Assembly (NCBI GenBank): GCA_910575565.1
Contig: CAJTFL010000006.1
Span: forward strand, 124,001-188,000
Direction: 5' to 3'
Length of the DNA: 64,000 nucleotides
DNA from: Lachnospiraceae bacterium
GTDB lineage: Bacteria; Bacillota; Clostridia; Lachnospirales; Lachnospiraceae
In this document: piece after piece, positions 1-8,841 of the stretch
Layout: every line of letters begins with the position of its first letter
Numbering within the stretch: the first letter of the stretch is position 1
Notes under the pieces: model-generated
Seen by the model: the letters and a program-made list of their open reading frames with translations, nothing else
Database searches by the model: none
Told to the model about the DNA's origin: nothing
Program-made: the position numbers and the translations under genes

Positions 1-162
1 AATGAAAAATATATGGCTTCCATGTTTGGCTTCCCTAATTTTGTCCTGTCAAAAAAGCAGCCCTCCCAGGATGGGCGGTTTGGCTACTGGTACACCGATG
101 TGCAGATGGATGACGGGGTGGTATCGAAAGTGGCGGCGCAGAAATTGAAGGTGGGGAGTTAG
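1..162 (+). CDS. C-terminal 53 residues of an unidentified protein (gene starts before the window)
   Basis: Reading frame 1 is open from the first base to a TAG at 160-162. It encodes a mixed-charge tail with the stretch DGRFGYWYTDVQMDDG. No domain is recognised and the family cannot be named from this fragment. A good hairpin terminator lies about 125 bases downstream, which fits the end of a transcription unit. Codon usage resembles the neighbouring genes. Confidence 0.6.
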   Translation, partial: NEKYMASMFGFPNFVLSKKQPSQDGRFGYWYTDVQMDDGVVSKVAAQKLKVGS

Positions 163-288
163 TGCTGCCTTGGGGAAATTCCGGTAAATTAAGCCATATG
201 CAAAAATATGCCGGATTAAGCATGAACGCAATGCTTTCATGGCCGTTTGTGCCGGGCGCATAACCACAATAATGAAAAATAAGGCAGG

Positions 289-335
289 GCTGCTGTGCCA
301 AGGGAAATGTTTTGCCTGGCGCGGCAGCTTTTTTG
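289..335 (+). terminator. Rho-independent terminator
   Basis: An imperfect GC-rich stem (gctgctgtgccaagg pairing with cctggcgcggcagc, with wobble pairs) is followed directly by a run of six T. It would end transcription of the partial gene at the window start. Confidence 0.7.
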
Positions 336-338
336 TGT

Positions 339-367
339 TTGCATAATTATTGCGGATATAGTAGAAT
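339..367 (+). promoter_or_regulatory. Candidate SigA promoter for the metallophosphoesterase gene
   Basis: TTGCAT (339-344) and TAGAAT (362-367) are separated by 17 bases and lie just after the terminator and before the start codon. If this promoter is used, the start site is near 374, so the second in-frame ATG at 399 is a more natural start than the ATG at 375. Confidence 0.5.
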
Positions 368-374
368 ATAAGCC

Positions 375-1313
375 ATGGAAAAGGAGATTTGGAAGGCTAT
401 GGAAAGGCGGCGGCGCGACGCGAAAAACGGAAAAATAGAAAACAGAAAGATAGAAAACAGAAAGATAGAAAACAGAAAGATAGGGAGCAGACTGAGAAAA
501 AGAGGAGGAAGGGCAGTCCGTAAGGGGCCGCAGGTGTCTCATTACCGGGTTGCGGCATCAAACCTTCCTCCGGCTTTTTGCGGTTTTCGGATAGTACAGC
601 TTTCCGATCTTCACGGGACGCTTTACGGCAGGCATCATCAGCTGTTGTTAGGGAAAATCGATGAGGAAAAGCCGGACTGCATCGTAATGACCGGGGACAT
701 GGCGGATCATTCCCGGAATGCCATTTCCCGCCTTGTGGATTTGTGCATAAGGCTAAAAAAGCGCTGGCCAGTGTACTATGCCATGGGAAACCATGAGCAG
801 TGCTTAAAGAAATGGGAAGCTGTCCAGCTGTATGACGGCTTAAAAAAGGCGGGGGTTACAGTCTTGGAAAACACCTGGTGCGATATTTCCCGCCAGGGGC
901 AGACGGTCAGGCTTTATGGCCTAAATATGCCGTTGGTGTATTATAAGGATCCCTTGGGGGAGTACCGTAAGGGGGCGCATTTTTCGACGGAGGATACAAG
1001 AAAGTTCCTTGGGTCTATGGATCCTGCTTTTTACAATATCCTTTTGGCTCATAATCCCCTTTACTTCCCTTCTTACCGTGATTGGGGGGCGGATTTAACC
1101 CTTTCCGGCCATATCCATGGAGGGATTATCCGGATTCCTGGCCTGGGAGGAGTGCTGTCCCCGGATGTAACCCTGTTCCCTAAGTATTATGGGGGCCATT
1201 TTGCAGAAAAAGGAAAGCATTTGATCGTCAGCAGGGGACTGGGCAATCACTTTTTGTTCCGGGTGTGCAACCCTCCCGAGCTGGTAGCGATTACGTTGGA
1301 AAAGAAGCGTTGA
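375..1313 (+). CDS. Calcineurin-like metallophosphoesterase (YkuE-type)
   Basis: The class III metallophosphoesterase motifs appear in order: SDLHG (about residues 77-81), GDMAD (107-111), GNHE (138-141), a histidine in LLAHNP, and GHIHGG near residue 247. These residues bind the two metals that hydrolyse phosphomono- or diesters. YkuE-like relatives usually have an N-terminal membrane anchor. This one instead has a very basic N-terminus containing three tandem IENRK units, so it may be cytosolic or nucleic-acid associated; that is inference. The ATG at 399 is an alternative start: AAGGAG lies 12 bases before it, while the ATG at 375 has no ribosome-binding site. The substrate is unknown. Confidence 0.85.
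   Translation: MEKEIWKAMERRRRDAKNGKIENRKIENRKIENRKIGSRLRKRGGRAVRKGPQVSHYRVAASNLPPAFCGFRIVQLSDLHGTLYGRHHQLLLGKIDEEKPDCIVMTGDMADHSRNAISRLVDLCIRLKKRWPVYYAMGNHEQCLKKWEAVQLYDGLKKAGVTVLENTWCDISRQGQTVRLYGLNMPLVYYKDPLGEYRKGAHFSTEDTRKFLGSMDPAFYNILLAHNPLYFPSYRDWGADLTLSGHIHGGIIRIPGLGGVLSPDVTLFPKYYGGHFAEKGKHLIVSRGLGNHFLFRVCNPPELVAITLEKKR
435..479 (+). repeat. Three perfect tandem copies of a 15-bp unit
   Basis: ATAGAAAACAGAAAG is repeated three times head to tail without mismatch inside the 5' end of the metallophosphoesterase gene. Fifteen bases is five codons, so copy-number change keeps the frame (IENRK repeats). Partly matching sequence flanks it. Confidence 0.9.
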
Positions 1314-1348
1314 TGTGCGGCGGCATTTGAAGAACGGGGGACAGGCTT

Positions 1349-1885
1349 ATGGCAAAGATACAGGCAAGTGGTTTAACGGAGGACGAGCGCTATATGAAGG
1401 AGGCCATCCGGCAGGCGAAGAAAGCCCAGGCTTTGGGGGAGGTTCCTATCGGCTGTGTGATTGTCTATGAGGGGAAAATCATTGCCAGAGGGTATAACCG
1501 GAGGATGGTTGACCATACCACCTTGGCTCATGCGGAGATTATTGCCATAAGGAAGGCCTGCAGGAAAATAGGGGACTGGCGGCTGGAGGGCTGTGATATT
1601 TACATTACGCTGGAGCCATGTCCCATGTGTGCCGGGGCCATCGTCCAGGCCAGGATTCCCCGGGTAGTGATCGGGTGCATGAACCCTAAGGCTGGATGCG
1701 CGGGCTCGGTGCTTAACTTGCTTTCCCAGGAAGGCTTTAACCATCGATGCCAGGTGGAAAAAGGGGTGCTGGGGGAAGGGTGTTCCCAGATGATGAAGGA
1801 TTTTTTCCGAGAGCTAAGGGAAAAGGGAAAAGGGGAAAGGGAAGGGAGTCAAAAATCAGCCGCAAGCAGCGGGCATAGAATTTGA
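1349..1885 (+). CDS. tadA: tRNA-specific adenosine deaminase TadA
   Basis: TadA converts the wobble adenosine A34 of tRNA-Arg(ACG) to inosine. The cytidine/deoxycytidylate deaminase zinc site is complete: HAE at residues 61-63 supplies the zinc ligand and catalytic glutamate, and PCPMCAGA at 90-97 supplies the two cysteine ligands. At 178 residues it is slightly longer than typical TadA because of a charged C-terminal tail (REKGKGEREGSQ). The ATG at 1349 is kept, although a later in-frame ATG (1394) also precedes conserved sequence. No signal recognition particle RNA was recognised downstream, where it often lies in Clostridia. Confidence 0.93.
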   Translation: MAKIQASGLTEDERYMKEAIRQAKKAQALGEVPIGCVIVYEGKIIARGYNRRMVDHTTLAHAEIIAIRKACRKIGDWRLEGCDIYITLEPCPMCAGAIVQARIPRVVIGCMNPKAGCAGSVLNLLSQEGFNHRCQVEKGVLGEGCSQMMKDFFRELREKGKGEREGSQKSAASSGHRI

Positions 1886-2136
1886 TGCGCGCTAAGGGGT
1901 GGCGGTTTGCATTGCTTTCTGCTTGTGTTTTTTTCCCGGATCACGTAAGATATTAAAGAAGAATTGGCATAACGGTTAAGGGATTAAGCTCTTGCCGCAT
2001 CTGGCGGAAAGCGATTTTTAACCTATTAAGCTGCGATAAGCATAGGGATATGAGGAAGTGGCGGAGCGGAGGGTCTGCCCCGCTTACCAGGCATTCCGAA
2101 ATTCCTTTGACACACACGTTAAAGAGGGGAAAAAAC

Positions 2137-3348
2137 ATGAAAATACTAGTCATTAACAGCGGAAGTTCTTCCTTAAAATTCCAGGTAATCGACTCCCAAT
2201 CTGAGCGGGTCCTGGCCAAGGGGGTCTGCGAGCGGATCGGCATTGACGGGATCTTTACGTATAAAACGGACAGCGGGATTTCCATCAAGGAGCCGGTTCC
2301 CATGGAAAACCACAAGCAGGCGGTGAATACCATACTAAGCACATTATCTGACGGCGAAAAGGGCGTGATTAAGGATTTTTCCGAGATTGACGTAATCGGC
2401 CACCGGCTGGTGCACGGCGGGGAGAAATTTACCGGTTCCGTGGTCATTACCGATGAGGTGATCCAGGCCATGACGGAATGCAATGACTTAGCGCCCCTCC
2501 ACAATCCGGCAAACTTAGTGGGCGTGGATGCCTGCAGCCAGCTGATGCCGGATACGCTGATGGTAGGCGTGTTTGACACCGCCTTTAACCAGACCATGGA
2601 GCCGAAGGCGTTTCTTTACGGCCTCCCTTACCAGTACTATGAGCAGTATAAGATCCGCCGCTACGGCTTCCACGGCATCAGCCACAAGTATGTTTCCACC
2701 CGGGCGGCGGAGTTTATGGGGCAGGATCTTAAGCGGGTGAAAACCATCGTCTGCCATCTGGGCAACGGCGCCAGCATCTGCGCGGTGAAATTCGGCAAGG
2801 TGGTGGATAATTCCATGGGCTTTACGCCCCTGGAGGGCCTGGTGATGGGAACCAGGTGCGGGGACGTGGATCCCGGCGCCCTGGAGTTTTTGGCAAAGAA
2901 GGAGAACCTGGATTTCCAGCAGGTGATGACCATCTTAAACCAGGAGTCGGGGGTTTTGGGGATTTCCAAGAATTATTCCAGCGATTTCCGGGAGCTGAAG
3001 GACGCGGAGATTAAATATAATGATATGGCGGCCTTGGCTCGGGAAATTTTCGCCTACAAGGTGGCTAAGTATGTGGGAAGCTACGCGGCGGCCATGAATG
3101 GGGTGGACAATATCGTATTTACCGCCGGGGTGGGGGAAAACGATTCCGATATCCGGGAAGAGATCTGCGAGTACTTAGGCTTTTTAGGAATTACCATTGA
3201 CGAGGTGAAAAATCGGGAGCAGGCGGAAGCGGTAAAGATTTCTGACTGGAGCTCCAAGGTAAATGTGCTGGTGATTAAGACGAATGAGGAATTAGAGATT
3301 GCCCGTGAGGCGGCGGCAGTGGCAGCCCAGATAGGCGCAAAAGGCTAA
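2137..3348 (+). CDS. ackA: Acetate kinase
   Basis: Acetate kinase makes ATP from acetyl phosphate and ADP in acetate fermentation. The protein (403 residues) opens with the ASKHA-fold signature INSGSSSLKFQ and carries HLGNGAS and the phosphate-loop region GLVMGTRCGDVDP. The ATG at 2137 is chosen because AGAGGGG lies about 7 bases upstream and the protein then begins exactly at the family N-terminus; an in-frame ATG at 2050 would add 29 unrelated residues. No phosphotransacetylase gene (pta), the usual partner, lies next to it. A small GC hairpin at about 2065-2085 lies in the leader. Confidence 0.96.
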   Translation: MKILVINSGSSSLKFQVIDSQSERVLAKGVCERIGIDGIFTYKTDSGISIKEPVPMENHKQAVNTILSTLSDGEKGVIKDFSEIDVIGHRLVHGGEKFTGSVVITDEVIQAMTECNDLAPLHNPANLVGVDACSQLMPDTLMVGVFDTAFNQTMEPKAFLYGLPYQYYEQYKIRRYGFHGISHKYVSTRAAEFMGQDLKRVKTIVCHLGNGASICAVKFGKVVDNSMGFTPLEGLVMGTRCGDVDPGALEFLAKKENLDFQQVMTILNQESGVLGISKNYSSDFRELKDAEIKYNDMAALAREIFAYKVAKYVGSYAAAMNGVDNIVFTAGVGENDSDIREEICEYLGFLGITIDEVKNREQAEAVKISDWSSKVNVLVIKTNEELEIAREAAAVAAQIGAKG

Positions 3349-3466
3349 GGCTTCATTTGTCCATATACCATATGCCCATGCCGGATAAGCGGTGTGGGCA
3401 GGGAGGAATCCGGGCATTAATTGTTTCTGGGGATGCTCTGTATGGAGAACGGAGGATATGGCATAC

Positions 3467-4123
3467 ATGGAAGAAAAGGAACTGGCCAGGAAAAAGGAAC
3501 TGGCTTTAGAAATCATAAAACGGTTAAAAAAGCAGTACCCGGATGCAGGCTGCACCCTGGATTACAATGAGGCCTGGAAGCTTTTGGTCAGTGTGCGCCT
3601 GGCGGCTCAGTGCACCGATGCCCGGGTAAACGTGGTGGTGGAAGGCTTGTACCAAAAGTTTCCCAGCGTAAAAGACCTGGCGGAGGCAAAGGTGGAGGAG
3701 ATCGAGGCGATGGTAAAGCCCTGCGGCCTGGGGCACAGCAAGGCCAGGGATATCAGTGCCTGCATGAAGATCCTGCATGAGCAGTATGATGGGAAAGTGC
3801 CGGATAAGTTTGAGGAGCTGTTAAAGCTTCCGGGGGTGGGGCGGAAAAGCGCCAACCTGATTATGGGGGATGTGTTCGGGAAACCGGCGATTGTTACCGA
3901 TACCCACTGCATCCGCCTGACGAACCGGATGGGCCTGGTGGATAATCTTAAGGAGCCAAAGAAGGTGGAGATGGCTCTCTGGAAGATTATCCCAGCTGAA
4001 GAAGGGAGTGATTTCTGCCATCGCCTGGTGTTCCATGGCCGGGAGGTCTGCACGGCAAGGACAAAGCCTTACTGCGATAAATGCTGCCTTAAGGATATCT
4101 GCGGGAAAAACGGGGTGGAATAG
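3467..4123 (+). CDS. nth: Endonuclease III (DNA glycosylase/AP lyase)
   Basis: Nth removes oxidised pyrimidines and cleaves at abasic sites in base excision repair. The helix-hairpin-helix LPGVGRKSAN contains the catalytic lysine, and VTDTHCIRLTNR contains the catalytic aspartate. The C-terminal [4Fe-4S] motif is visible as CTARTKPYCDKCCLKDIC, with seven rather than the usual six residues between the first two cysteines. GGAGG at 3451-3455 is 11 bases before the ATG at 3467 and only 2 bases before the ATG at 3458, so 3467 is preferred. Cytosolic housekeeping gene. Confidence 0.94.
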   Translation: MEEKELARKKELALEIIKRLKKQYPDAGCTLDYNEAWKLLVSVRLAAQCTDARVNVVVEGLYQKFPSVKDLAEAKVEEIEAMVKPCGLGHSKARDISACMKILHEQYDGKVPDKFEELLKLPGVGRKSANLIMGDVFGKPAIVTDTHCIRLTNRMGLVDNLKEPKKVEMALWKIIPAEEGSDFCHRLVFHGREVCTARTKPYCDKCCLKDICGKNGVE

Positions 4124-4162
4124 GGCGGTTTGTAAAAAGAAATAAATAAGCGAATAAATTGT

Positions 4163-4224
4163 GGAAAGCGCTGTGCACAATAACGGGAAATGTTGGTGCA
4201 AAGCGCTTTGTTTTGTGATATGAT
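4163..4224 (+). promoter_or_regulatory. Promoter region with two AAAGCGC operator-like sites
   Basis: A perfect 12-base palindrome CAAAGCGCTTTG at 4199-4210 and a related half-conserved site GAAAGCGCTGTG at 4163-4174 lie 36 bases apart, upstream of a TATGAT -10 (4219-4224). The palindromes resemble CcpA cre sites and other LacI-family operators (core AAAGCGCTTT). Overlap with the promoter spacer suggests repression; this is inference. No matching -35 box is convincing. Confidence 0.45.
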
Positions 4225-4257
4225 GAATAAAAAATAAGCAGAAGGAGGAGCAGGGAA

Positions 4258-6840
4258 ATGAAAGTTTTAGTGATTGGCGGCGTTGCGGCAGGGACGAAGG
4301 CGGCGGCAAAGCTTAAGCGGGAAGATCGGGGAGCGGAAGTGGTTTTGGTGACGAAAAGCAGGGATATTTCTTACGCCGGGTGCGGCCTGCCTTACTATGT
4401 AGGCGGCATGATTGAAACGCAGGATGAGCTGATTGTGAATACCCCAGCTAAGTTTGCGGCCTTAACCGGGGTTAGCGTGTTTACCGGAAAGGAAGCGGTG
4501 GCCTTAAAAGCGGAGGAAAAGACTGTTGCCATTAAGGATCTGGAATCGGGTAAGGAGGAAATCTTTTCTTATGATAAGCTGGTGATTGCCGTGGGGGCTT
4601 CCCCGGCGCTGCCGCCGGTAAAGGGGATGGGAAAGCCTGGGGTGTTTACCGTTCGGACACCGGAGGATGCCGTCAGGATACGTGCTTATGGGGATGAAAA
4701 CCAGGTGAAGAAGGCCGTAGTGGTAGGAGCCGGCTTTATCGGCCTTGAGATGGCGGAAAACTTACAGCAGAGAGGAATCGGGGTAACGGTAATCGATTTC
4801 GCCCCACAGATCCTTCCCAATATCCTGGATCCGGAGATGGCGGCTTTCGGAAAGAAACATCTGTTAAAATCAGGGATCCGGGTGGTTACGGGAACCGGGG
4901 CAGAGGAAATAACGGGAGAAGGACGGGTGCAGGGGATTAAGACCACTGCGGGGTTTTTTGAATGCCAGATGGTGATCATGGCTGCCGGGATCCGCCCCAA
5001 TACGGCATTTTTAGAGGGAAGCGGGATTGAGATGAACCGGGGGGCGATCCTGGTGGATCGACTTTTAAGGACAAACTTGCCGGATGTCTATGGGGCAGGG
5101 GACTGCGTGCAGGTGGTAAACCGGATAACAGGGCAGCCCCAATGGTCGCCTATGGGCTCGTCGGCGAACCTGGAAGGCCGGACGCTGGCTCAGGTTTTGG
5201 CAGGGAAAGAAAAGGCTTACCCTGGCGTGCTGGGCACAGGCGTGGTTAAGCTTCCAGGCTTAAACTGCGGGCGGACAGGCCTTACGGAGGAGCAGGCAAA
5301 GAAAGCCGGATATGATGTGGAAACGGTACTGGCGGTGACGGATGACAAGGCTCATTATTACGCGGACGCCTCGTTTTTTGCCACAAAGCTTATTGCCGAC
5401 AGGAAGAGCCATAAGCTTTTGGGGGTGCAGGTATTCGGGCCTGGGGCAGTGGACAAAATGGTGGACATTGCCGTGATGGGGATCAATATGGAGGCAAGGC
5501 TGGAGGATTTTGAAAACGCGGATTTTGCCTATGCGCCGCCCTTTTCCACGGCCATCCATCCCTTCGTGCAGGCCGTGTACGTGCTGTTAAATAAATTGGA
5601 CGGTACGATGGTAAGCATGACCCCGGCGGAGTATGAGGCGGGGAAAGCGGAAGGATTCAAGGTGCTGGACGTAGCTCCGGCTCCTACCATCCATGGGGCG
5701 GAATATATTGAGCTTGGAAAGGTAAACGGGGAGCTGGAGGGCATCGGGAAGGAAGAAAAACTTCTTCTGGTCTGCGCCAAGGGGAAACGGGGATATTTCC
5801 TCCAGAACCGCCTGAAATATTACGGCTACAACAATACAGTTGTGCTGGAAGGCGCCACCTTCTTTAATGACGTAGTGGTGAAAGATACGAAAAAGCCTGT
5901 TTCCAAGGAAGAGGAAACCCGGGTAAAGACCCTGGGATTTTTGAAGGATAAGCGGACGCCGGATAAGTTTAACTGCCGGGTAATCACCCGCAATGGGAAG
6001 ATCAGTGCAAAGGAGGCGAAAGCCATCGCCCAGGCGGCAGAGGAGTTTGGCAGCGGGGAAGTGGCCATGACCTCCCGCCTGACCATGGAAATCCAGGGCG
6101 TGCCTTTTGCAAACATTGAGCCCATCCGGGAATATTTAATGGAGGCCGGGCTGGAAACCGGCGGGACAGGATCAAAGGTGCGGCCTGTAGTGTCCTGCAA
6201 GGGTACTACCTGCCAATATGGGTTAATCGATACCTTCGCCCTGTCGGAGGAGATCCATGAGCGCTTCTTCCACGGCTATGGAGGGGTGAAGCTGCCCCAT
6301 AAGTTTAAGATTGCCGTTGGGGGCTGCCCGAATAACTGCGTTAAGCCGGATTTAAACGATCTGGGGATCATTGGCCAGAGAGTTCCCCAAGTGGAGCTGG
6401 AAAAATGCCGGGGTTGCAGGCACTGCCAGGTGGAAGCTGCCTGTCCCATTAAAGTTGCCAGGCTTACCGATGGTAAAATTGCAATTGACGAAAATAGCTG
6501 CAACCATTGCGGCCGCTGCGTGGGCACTTGTCCTTTTGGGGCGGTTTCCGGCTATACCGGAGGCTACCGGGTTTATATCGGCGGGCGCTGGGGAAAGAAA
6601 ATGGCGGTAGGCCATTACCTGGACAAGGTGTTTACCGACAGGGAAGAGGTTTTGGCAGTTGTGGAGAAAGCCATCCTGCTTTTTAGGGAGCAGGGGATAA
6701 CCGGGGAGCGGTTTGCAGATACGGTGGCAAGGCTTGGGTTTGAAGATGTGCAAAACCAGCTCCTGGCCGGCGATCTGCTGGCACGGAAAGAGGAGAACAT
6801 AGCTGCGGAACGGCACATGAAAGGCGGAGCCACCTGCTGA
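4258..6840 (+). CDS. CoA-disulfide-reductase-like flavoprotein fused to rhodanese, siroheme/4Fe-4S and ferredoxin domains
   Basis: An 860-residue multidomain redox protein. Residues 1-440 form a pyridine nucleotide-disulfide oxidoreductase: the FAD motif GGVAAG at 7-12, the CoA-disulfide-reductase-type active cysteine C42 in SYAGCGLPYY, a second Rossmann motif GAGFIGLEMAE, GAGDC and the dimerisation domain. Residues about 450-545 are a rhodanese domain with active-site C506 in VCAKGKRGY. From about 565 a nitrite/sulfite reductase half-domain follows, with cysteine pairs C647/C652 and C690/C694 suited to a siroheme-coupled [4Fe-4S] cluster. Two ferredoxin motifs (CRGCRHC, CNHCGRCVGTCP) follow. 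The layout suggests NAD(P)H-driven reduction of a sulfur species, perhaps persulfide or sulfite; the substrate is inferred. GGAGGAG lies 9 bases before the ATG. Confidence 0.85.
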   Translation: MKVLVIGGVAAGTKAAAKLKREDRGAEVVLVTKSRDISYAGCGLPYYVGGMIETQDELIVNTPAKFAALTGVSVFTGKEAVALKAEEKTVAIKDLESGKEEIFSYDKLVIAVGASPALPPVKGMGKPGVFTVRTPEDAVRIRAYGDENQVKKAVVVGAGFIGLEMAENLQQRGIGVTVIDFAPQILPNILDPEMAAFGKKHLLKSGIRVVTGTGAEEITGEGRVQGIKTTAGFFECQMVIMAAGIRPNTAFLEGSGIEMNRGAILVDRLLRTNLPDVYGAGDCVQVVNRITGQPQWSPMGSSANLEGRTLAQVLAGKEKAYPGVLGTGVVKLPGLNCGRTGLTEEQAKKAGYDVETVLAVTDDKAHYYADASFFATKLIADRKSHKLLGVQVFGPGAVDKMVDIAVMGINMEARLEDFENADFAYAPPFSTAIHPFVQAVYVLLNKLDGTMVSMTPAEYEAGKAEGFKVLDVAPAPTIHGAEYIELGKVNGELEGIGKEEKLLLVCAKGKRGYFLQNRLKYYGYNNTVVLEGATFFNDVVVKDTKKPVSKEEETRVKTLGFLKDKRTPDKFNCRVITRNGKISAKEAKAIAQAAEEFGSGEVAMTSRLTMEIQGVPFANIEPIREYLMEAGLETGGTGSKVRPVVSCKGTTCQYGLIDTFALSEEIHERFFHGYGGVKLPHKFKIAVGGCPNNCVKPDLNDLGIIGQRVPQVELEKCRGCRHCQVEAACPIKVARLTDGKIAIDENSCNHCGRCVGTCPFGAVSGYTGGYRVYIGGRWGKKMAVGHYLDKVFTDREEVLAVVEKAILLFREQGITGERFADTVARLGFEDVQNQLLAGDLLARKEENIAAERHMKGGATC

Positions 6841-6871
6841 ATGGCCGGCGGCAGTACGTTTGTCCGGCACA

Positions 6872-6893
6872 GGCGGCCAAGAAGATGGCCGCC
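6872..6893 (+). terminator. Perfect 8-bp GC hairpin after the redox fusion gene
   Basis: GGCGGCCA and TGGCCGCC pair perfectly around a six-base loop. There is no T-run after it, so it may be a weak or factor-assisted terminator, or an mRNA 3'-end stabiliser. Confidence 0.4.
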
Positions 6894-6964
6894 TGAACCG
6901 TTGCTAATGCCGTTTAGCATCGTGCAGTGCAGCGTGAGTCGTGCAGTTTAGCGTGATAAAGTGA

Positions 6965-6993
6965 TTGACATACGGACAGGGAGCGATTATAAT
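6965..6993 (+). promoter_or_regulatory. Perfect consensus SigA promoter of the peptide ABC transporter operon
   Basis: TTGACA (6965-6970), a 17-base spacer and TATAAT (6988-6993) match the housekeeping promoter exactly. Upstream, between 6910 and 6960, lie imperfect direct repeats of GTGCAGTTTAGCGTGA type that could bind a regulator. Such a strong promoter fits an abundant binding protein. Confidence 0.85.
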
Positions 6994-7006
6994 GAACAAA
7001 AGAAAA

Positions 7007-7027
7007 TTCCTATCATTATAATAGGAA
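7007..7027 (+). promoter_or_regulatory. Inverted repeat just downstream of the promoter, possible operator
   Basis: TTCCTAT and ATAGGAA form a perfect 7-bp inverted repeat around CATTATA, centred about 15 bases after the expected transcription start and just upstream of GGAGG. It could be a repressor site or an mRNA hairpin before the ribosome-binding site. No regulator gene is adjacent. Confidence 0.4.
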
Positions 7028-7042
7028 AGAGGAGGTAGCATT

Positions 7043-8707
7043 ATGAAAAAAACATGGAAAAAGCTCCTTGCTTTAACCCTTAGCATGGGCTTGGCGGCAG
7101 GAAGCCTTGCAGCCTGCGGCGGCAAGGATCCGGTAGTAGAAACGGAGCCCCAGCAGACCACGTCCGCAGCGGCAGGCGGGGAAAACGGGGGAGCTGCAGA
7201 AACTTCTGCTGAAGGTGAAAGCCAGGGCACGGAGGGCGCTTCGGCAGGCGGCAGCACCTTTACTTACGCCATCAGCGGCGATCCGGGAGCGAATGTGAAT
7301 GTCATTACCACCGGCGACCGTTTCGGCCTGATGACGATCAAGATGGTATATTCTCCCCTTTGTATGTATAATGCGGATGGGATTAATTGGTTTTTGGCAG
7401 AGAGCGTAGATACGTCCGACGACAACATGACCTATACCTTCCACTTAAGGGATGATGTGGTTTGGTCTGACGGCGAGCCCTTTAATGCGGACGACGTGGT
7501 GTTTACCTACGAGGCCATGGAAGATCCCAATAACGCGGGCTGGGCATATTCTCAGTTGGTTTACGACCAGGGAGCGACAAAGATTGAAAAGATCGACGAC
7601 TACACGGTAGCCTTCACCCTTCCCTTTGCCAGCGCAGGATCCCTGGAGATGCTTTGCAATATTTTCATTATGCCAGAGCATTTGTATAAGGATGTAACGG
7701 ATTTTGAGAATAACGATATTAACACCAAGCCTGTAGGTACAGGCCCGTATGTGATGGCTGAGTATTCCCCAGGCTCCCATGTAAAGTTTGAGGCGAATGA
7801 TACGTATTTCCTGGGAAGGCCGGACATTGATACCTTTGTGTTCCAGATTGTGGAGAATTCCAATACGGCTATGATGGCGATCCAGAGTGGCGAGATTGAC
7901 GCATGGGTGGCAACCCCGGCGGAGGTAGCTCAGATGGATCTGGAGGGCAATAATTTAACCACCTATGCCTACAGCGAAGGCCGTGTGGCCTATATGGCGA
8001 TTAATGTCAAGCAAATCCCGGATGAGAAGGTGCGCAAGGCGATCTTCTATGCGTTAAATACCAAGGACATTAATGATGCAGTGTATTTAAGCGAGGACAA
8101 TTACTTAACGCCTACCAGCTTCCTGCCGCCGATCAGCCAGTTCTATACGGAAAATGTAGAGACCTATGAGACGGATGTGGATAAGGCCAAGGAGCTTTTA
8201 AAGGAAGCGGGGGCAGAGGGGCTTAAGGTAACGCTGACTTACAGCGGTTCTGATTCCGCCCAGACCACCCAGGCGACTTTGATCCAGCAGCAGCTTGCCC
8301 AGGCAGGGATTACCTGTGAGTTAAACGGCATGGATTCCACGGCAATGTTTGCCCAGTTAGATGAGCCGGATAATGATATCCAGATGTTCTTAAACGGCTA
8401 TATTATGGGAATTGACCCAGATACCTTTTATCCGCTGTTTGCCGTGGACGGGGTTTATAACCGCAGCCGCCATGAATATGCCGAACTTGACGAGCTGTTT
8501 AAGCGGGGACGGGAAACCATGGATGCGGATGAGCGTTTTGCCATCTATGAGGAACTGCAGCAGGTGCTTCAGGAGAAGGCCTTCTTCTATCCGCTGGCTT
8601 CCAATAACCGCCTTCTGGTGGTCAATAAGCGGGTAGGCGGCGTGGATGAGGCCGGTTTGGTTCCGGTATATACGTTTGAGGACACGTCTAAGCTGACGCT
8701 GAATTAA
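7043..8707 (+). CDS. Peptide-type ABC transporter substrate-binding lipoprotein (SBP family 5)
   Basis: Extracellular ligand-binding lipoprotein of the oligopeptide/dipeptide/nickel family. The signal peptide has KKTWKK, a hydrophobic core and lipobox LAAC with C25 as the lipidated residue. A low-complexity Gly/Ala/Glu/Ser linker (about residues 30-75) precedes the mature domain. The family signature region WSDGEPFNADDVVFTYEA is present. GGAGG lies 8 bases before the ATG. It is the first gene of an importer operon with two permeases and two ATPases. The ligand cannot be read from sequence; peptides are most likely. Confidence 0.92.
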   Translation: MKKTWKKLLALTLSMGLAAGSLAACGGKDPVVETEPQQTTSAAAGGENGGAAETSAEGESQGTEGASAGGSTFTYAISGDPGANVNVITTGDRFGLMTIKMVYSPLCMYNADGINWFLAESVDTSDDNMTYTFHLRDDVVWSDGEPFNADDVVFTYEAMEDPNNAGWAYSQLVYDQGATKIEKIDDYTVAFTLPFASAGSLEMLCNIFIMPEHLYKDVTDFENNDINTKPVGTGPYVMAEYSPGSHVKFEANDTYFLGRPDIDTFVFQIVENSNTAMMAIQSGEIDAWVATPAEVAQMDLEGNNLTTYAYSEGRVAYMAINVKQIPDEKVRKAIFYALNTKDINDAVYLSEDNYLTPTSFLPPISQFYTENVETYETDVDKAKELLKEAGAEGLKVTLTYSGSDSAQTTQATLIQQQLAQAGITCELNGMDSTAMFAQLDEPDNDIQMFLNGYIMGIDPDTFYPLFAVDGVYNRSRHEYAELDELFKRGRETMDADERFAIYEELQQVLQEKAFFYPLASNNRLLVVNKRVGGVDEAGLVPVYTFEDTSKLTLN

Positions 8708-8841
8708 CGCTGAAGGAAAGCCGATGCAAAGGGCAGCGGACAGCAAGTGCGGTTTACTTAAGAATTAATGCAATGCTGCGCTCGGCAAATCAGCGGCAAG
8801 GGCAGCGGGCAGCTGCCAGTTCAATATAAAAATGTGTCAGG

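Noticed and set aside
2107..2112. TTGACA before ackA as a -35 box
   Set aside because: The start codon is only 24 bases downstream, leaving no room for a -10 box and ribosome-binding site.
1886..2136. Signal recognition particle RNA downstream of tadA
   Set aside because: The conserved GGAAGNAGC loop of the SRP RNA is not found in this stretch; only a small hairpin is present.
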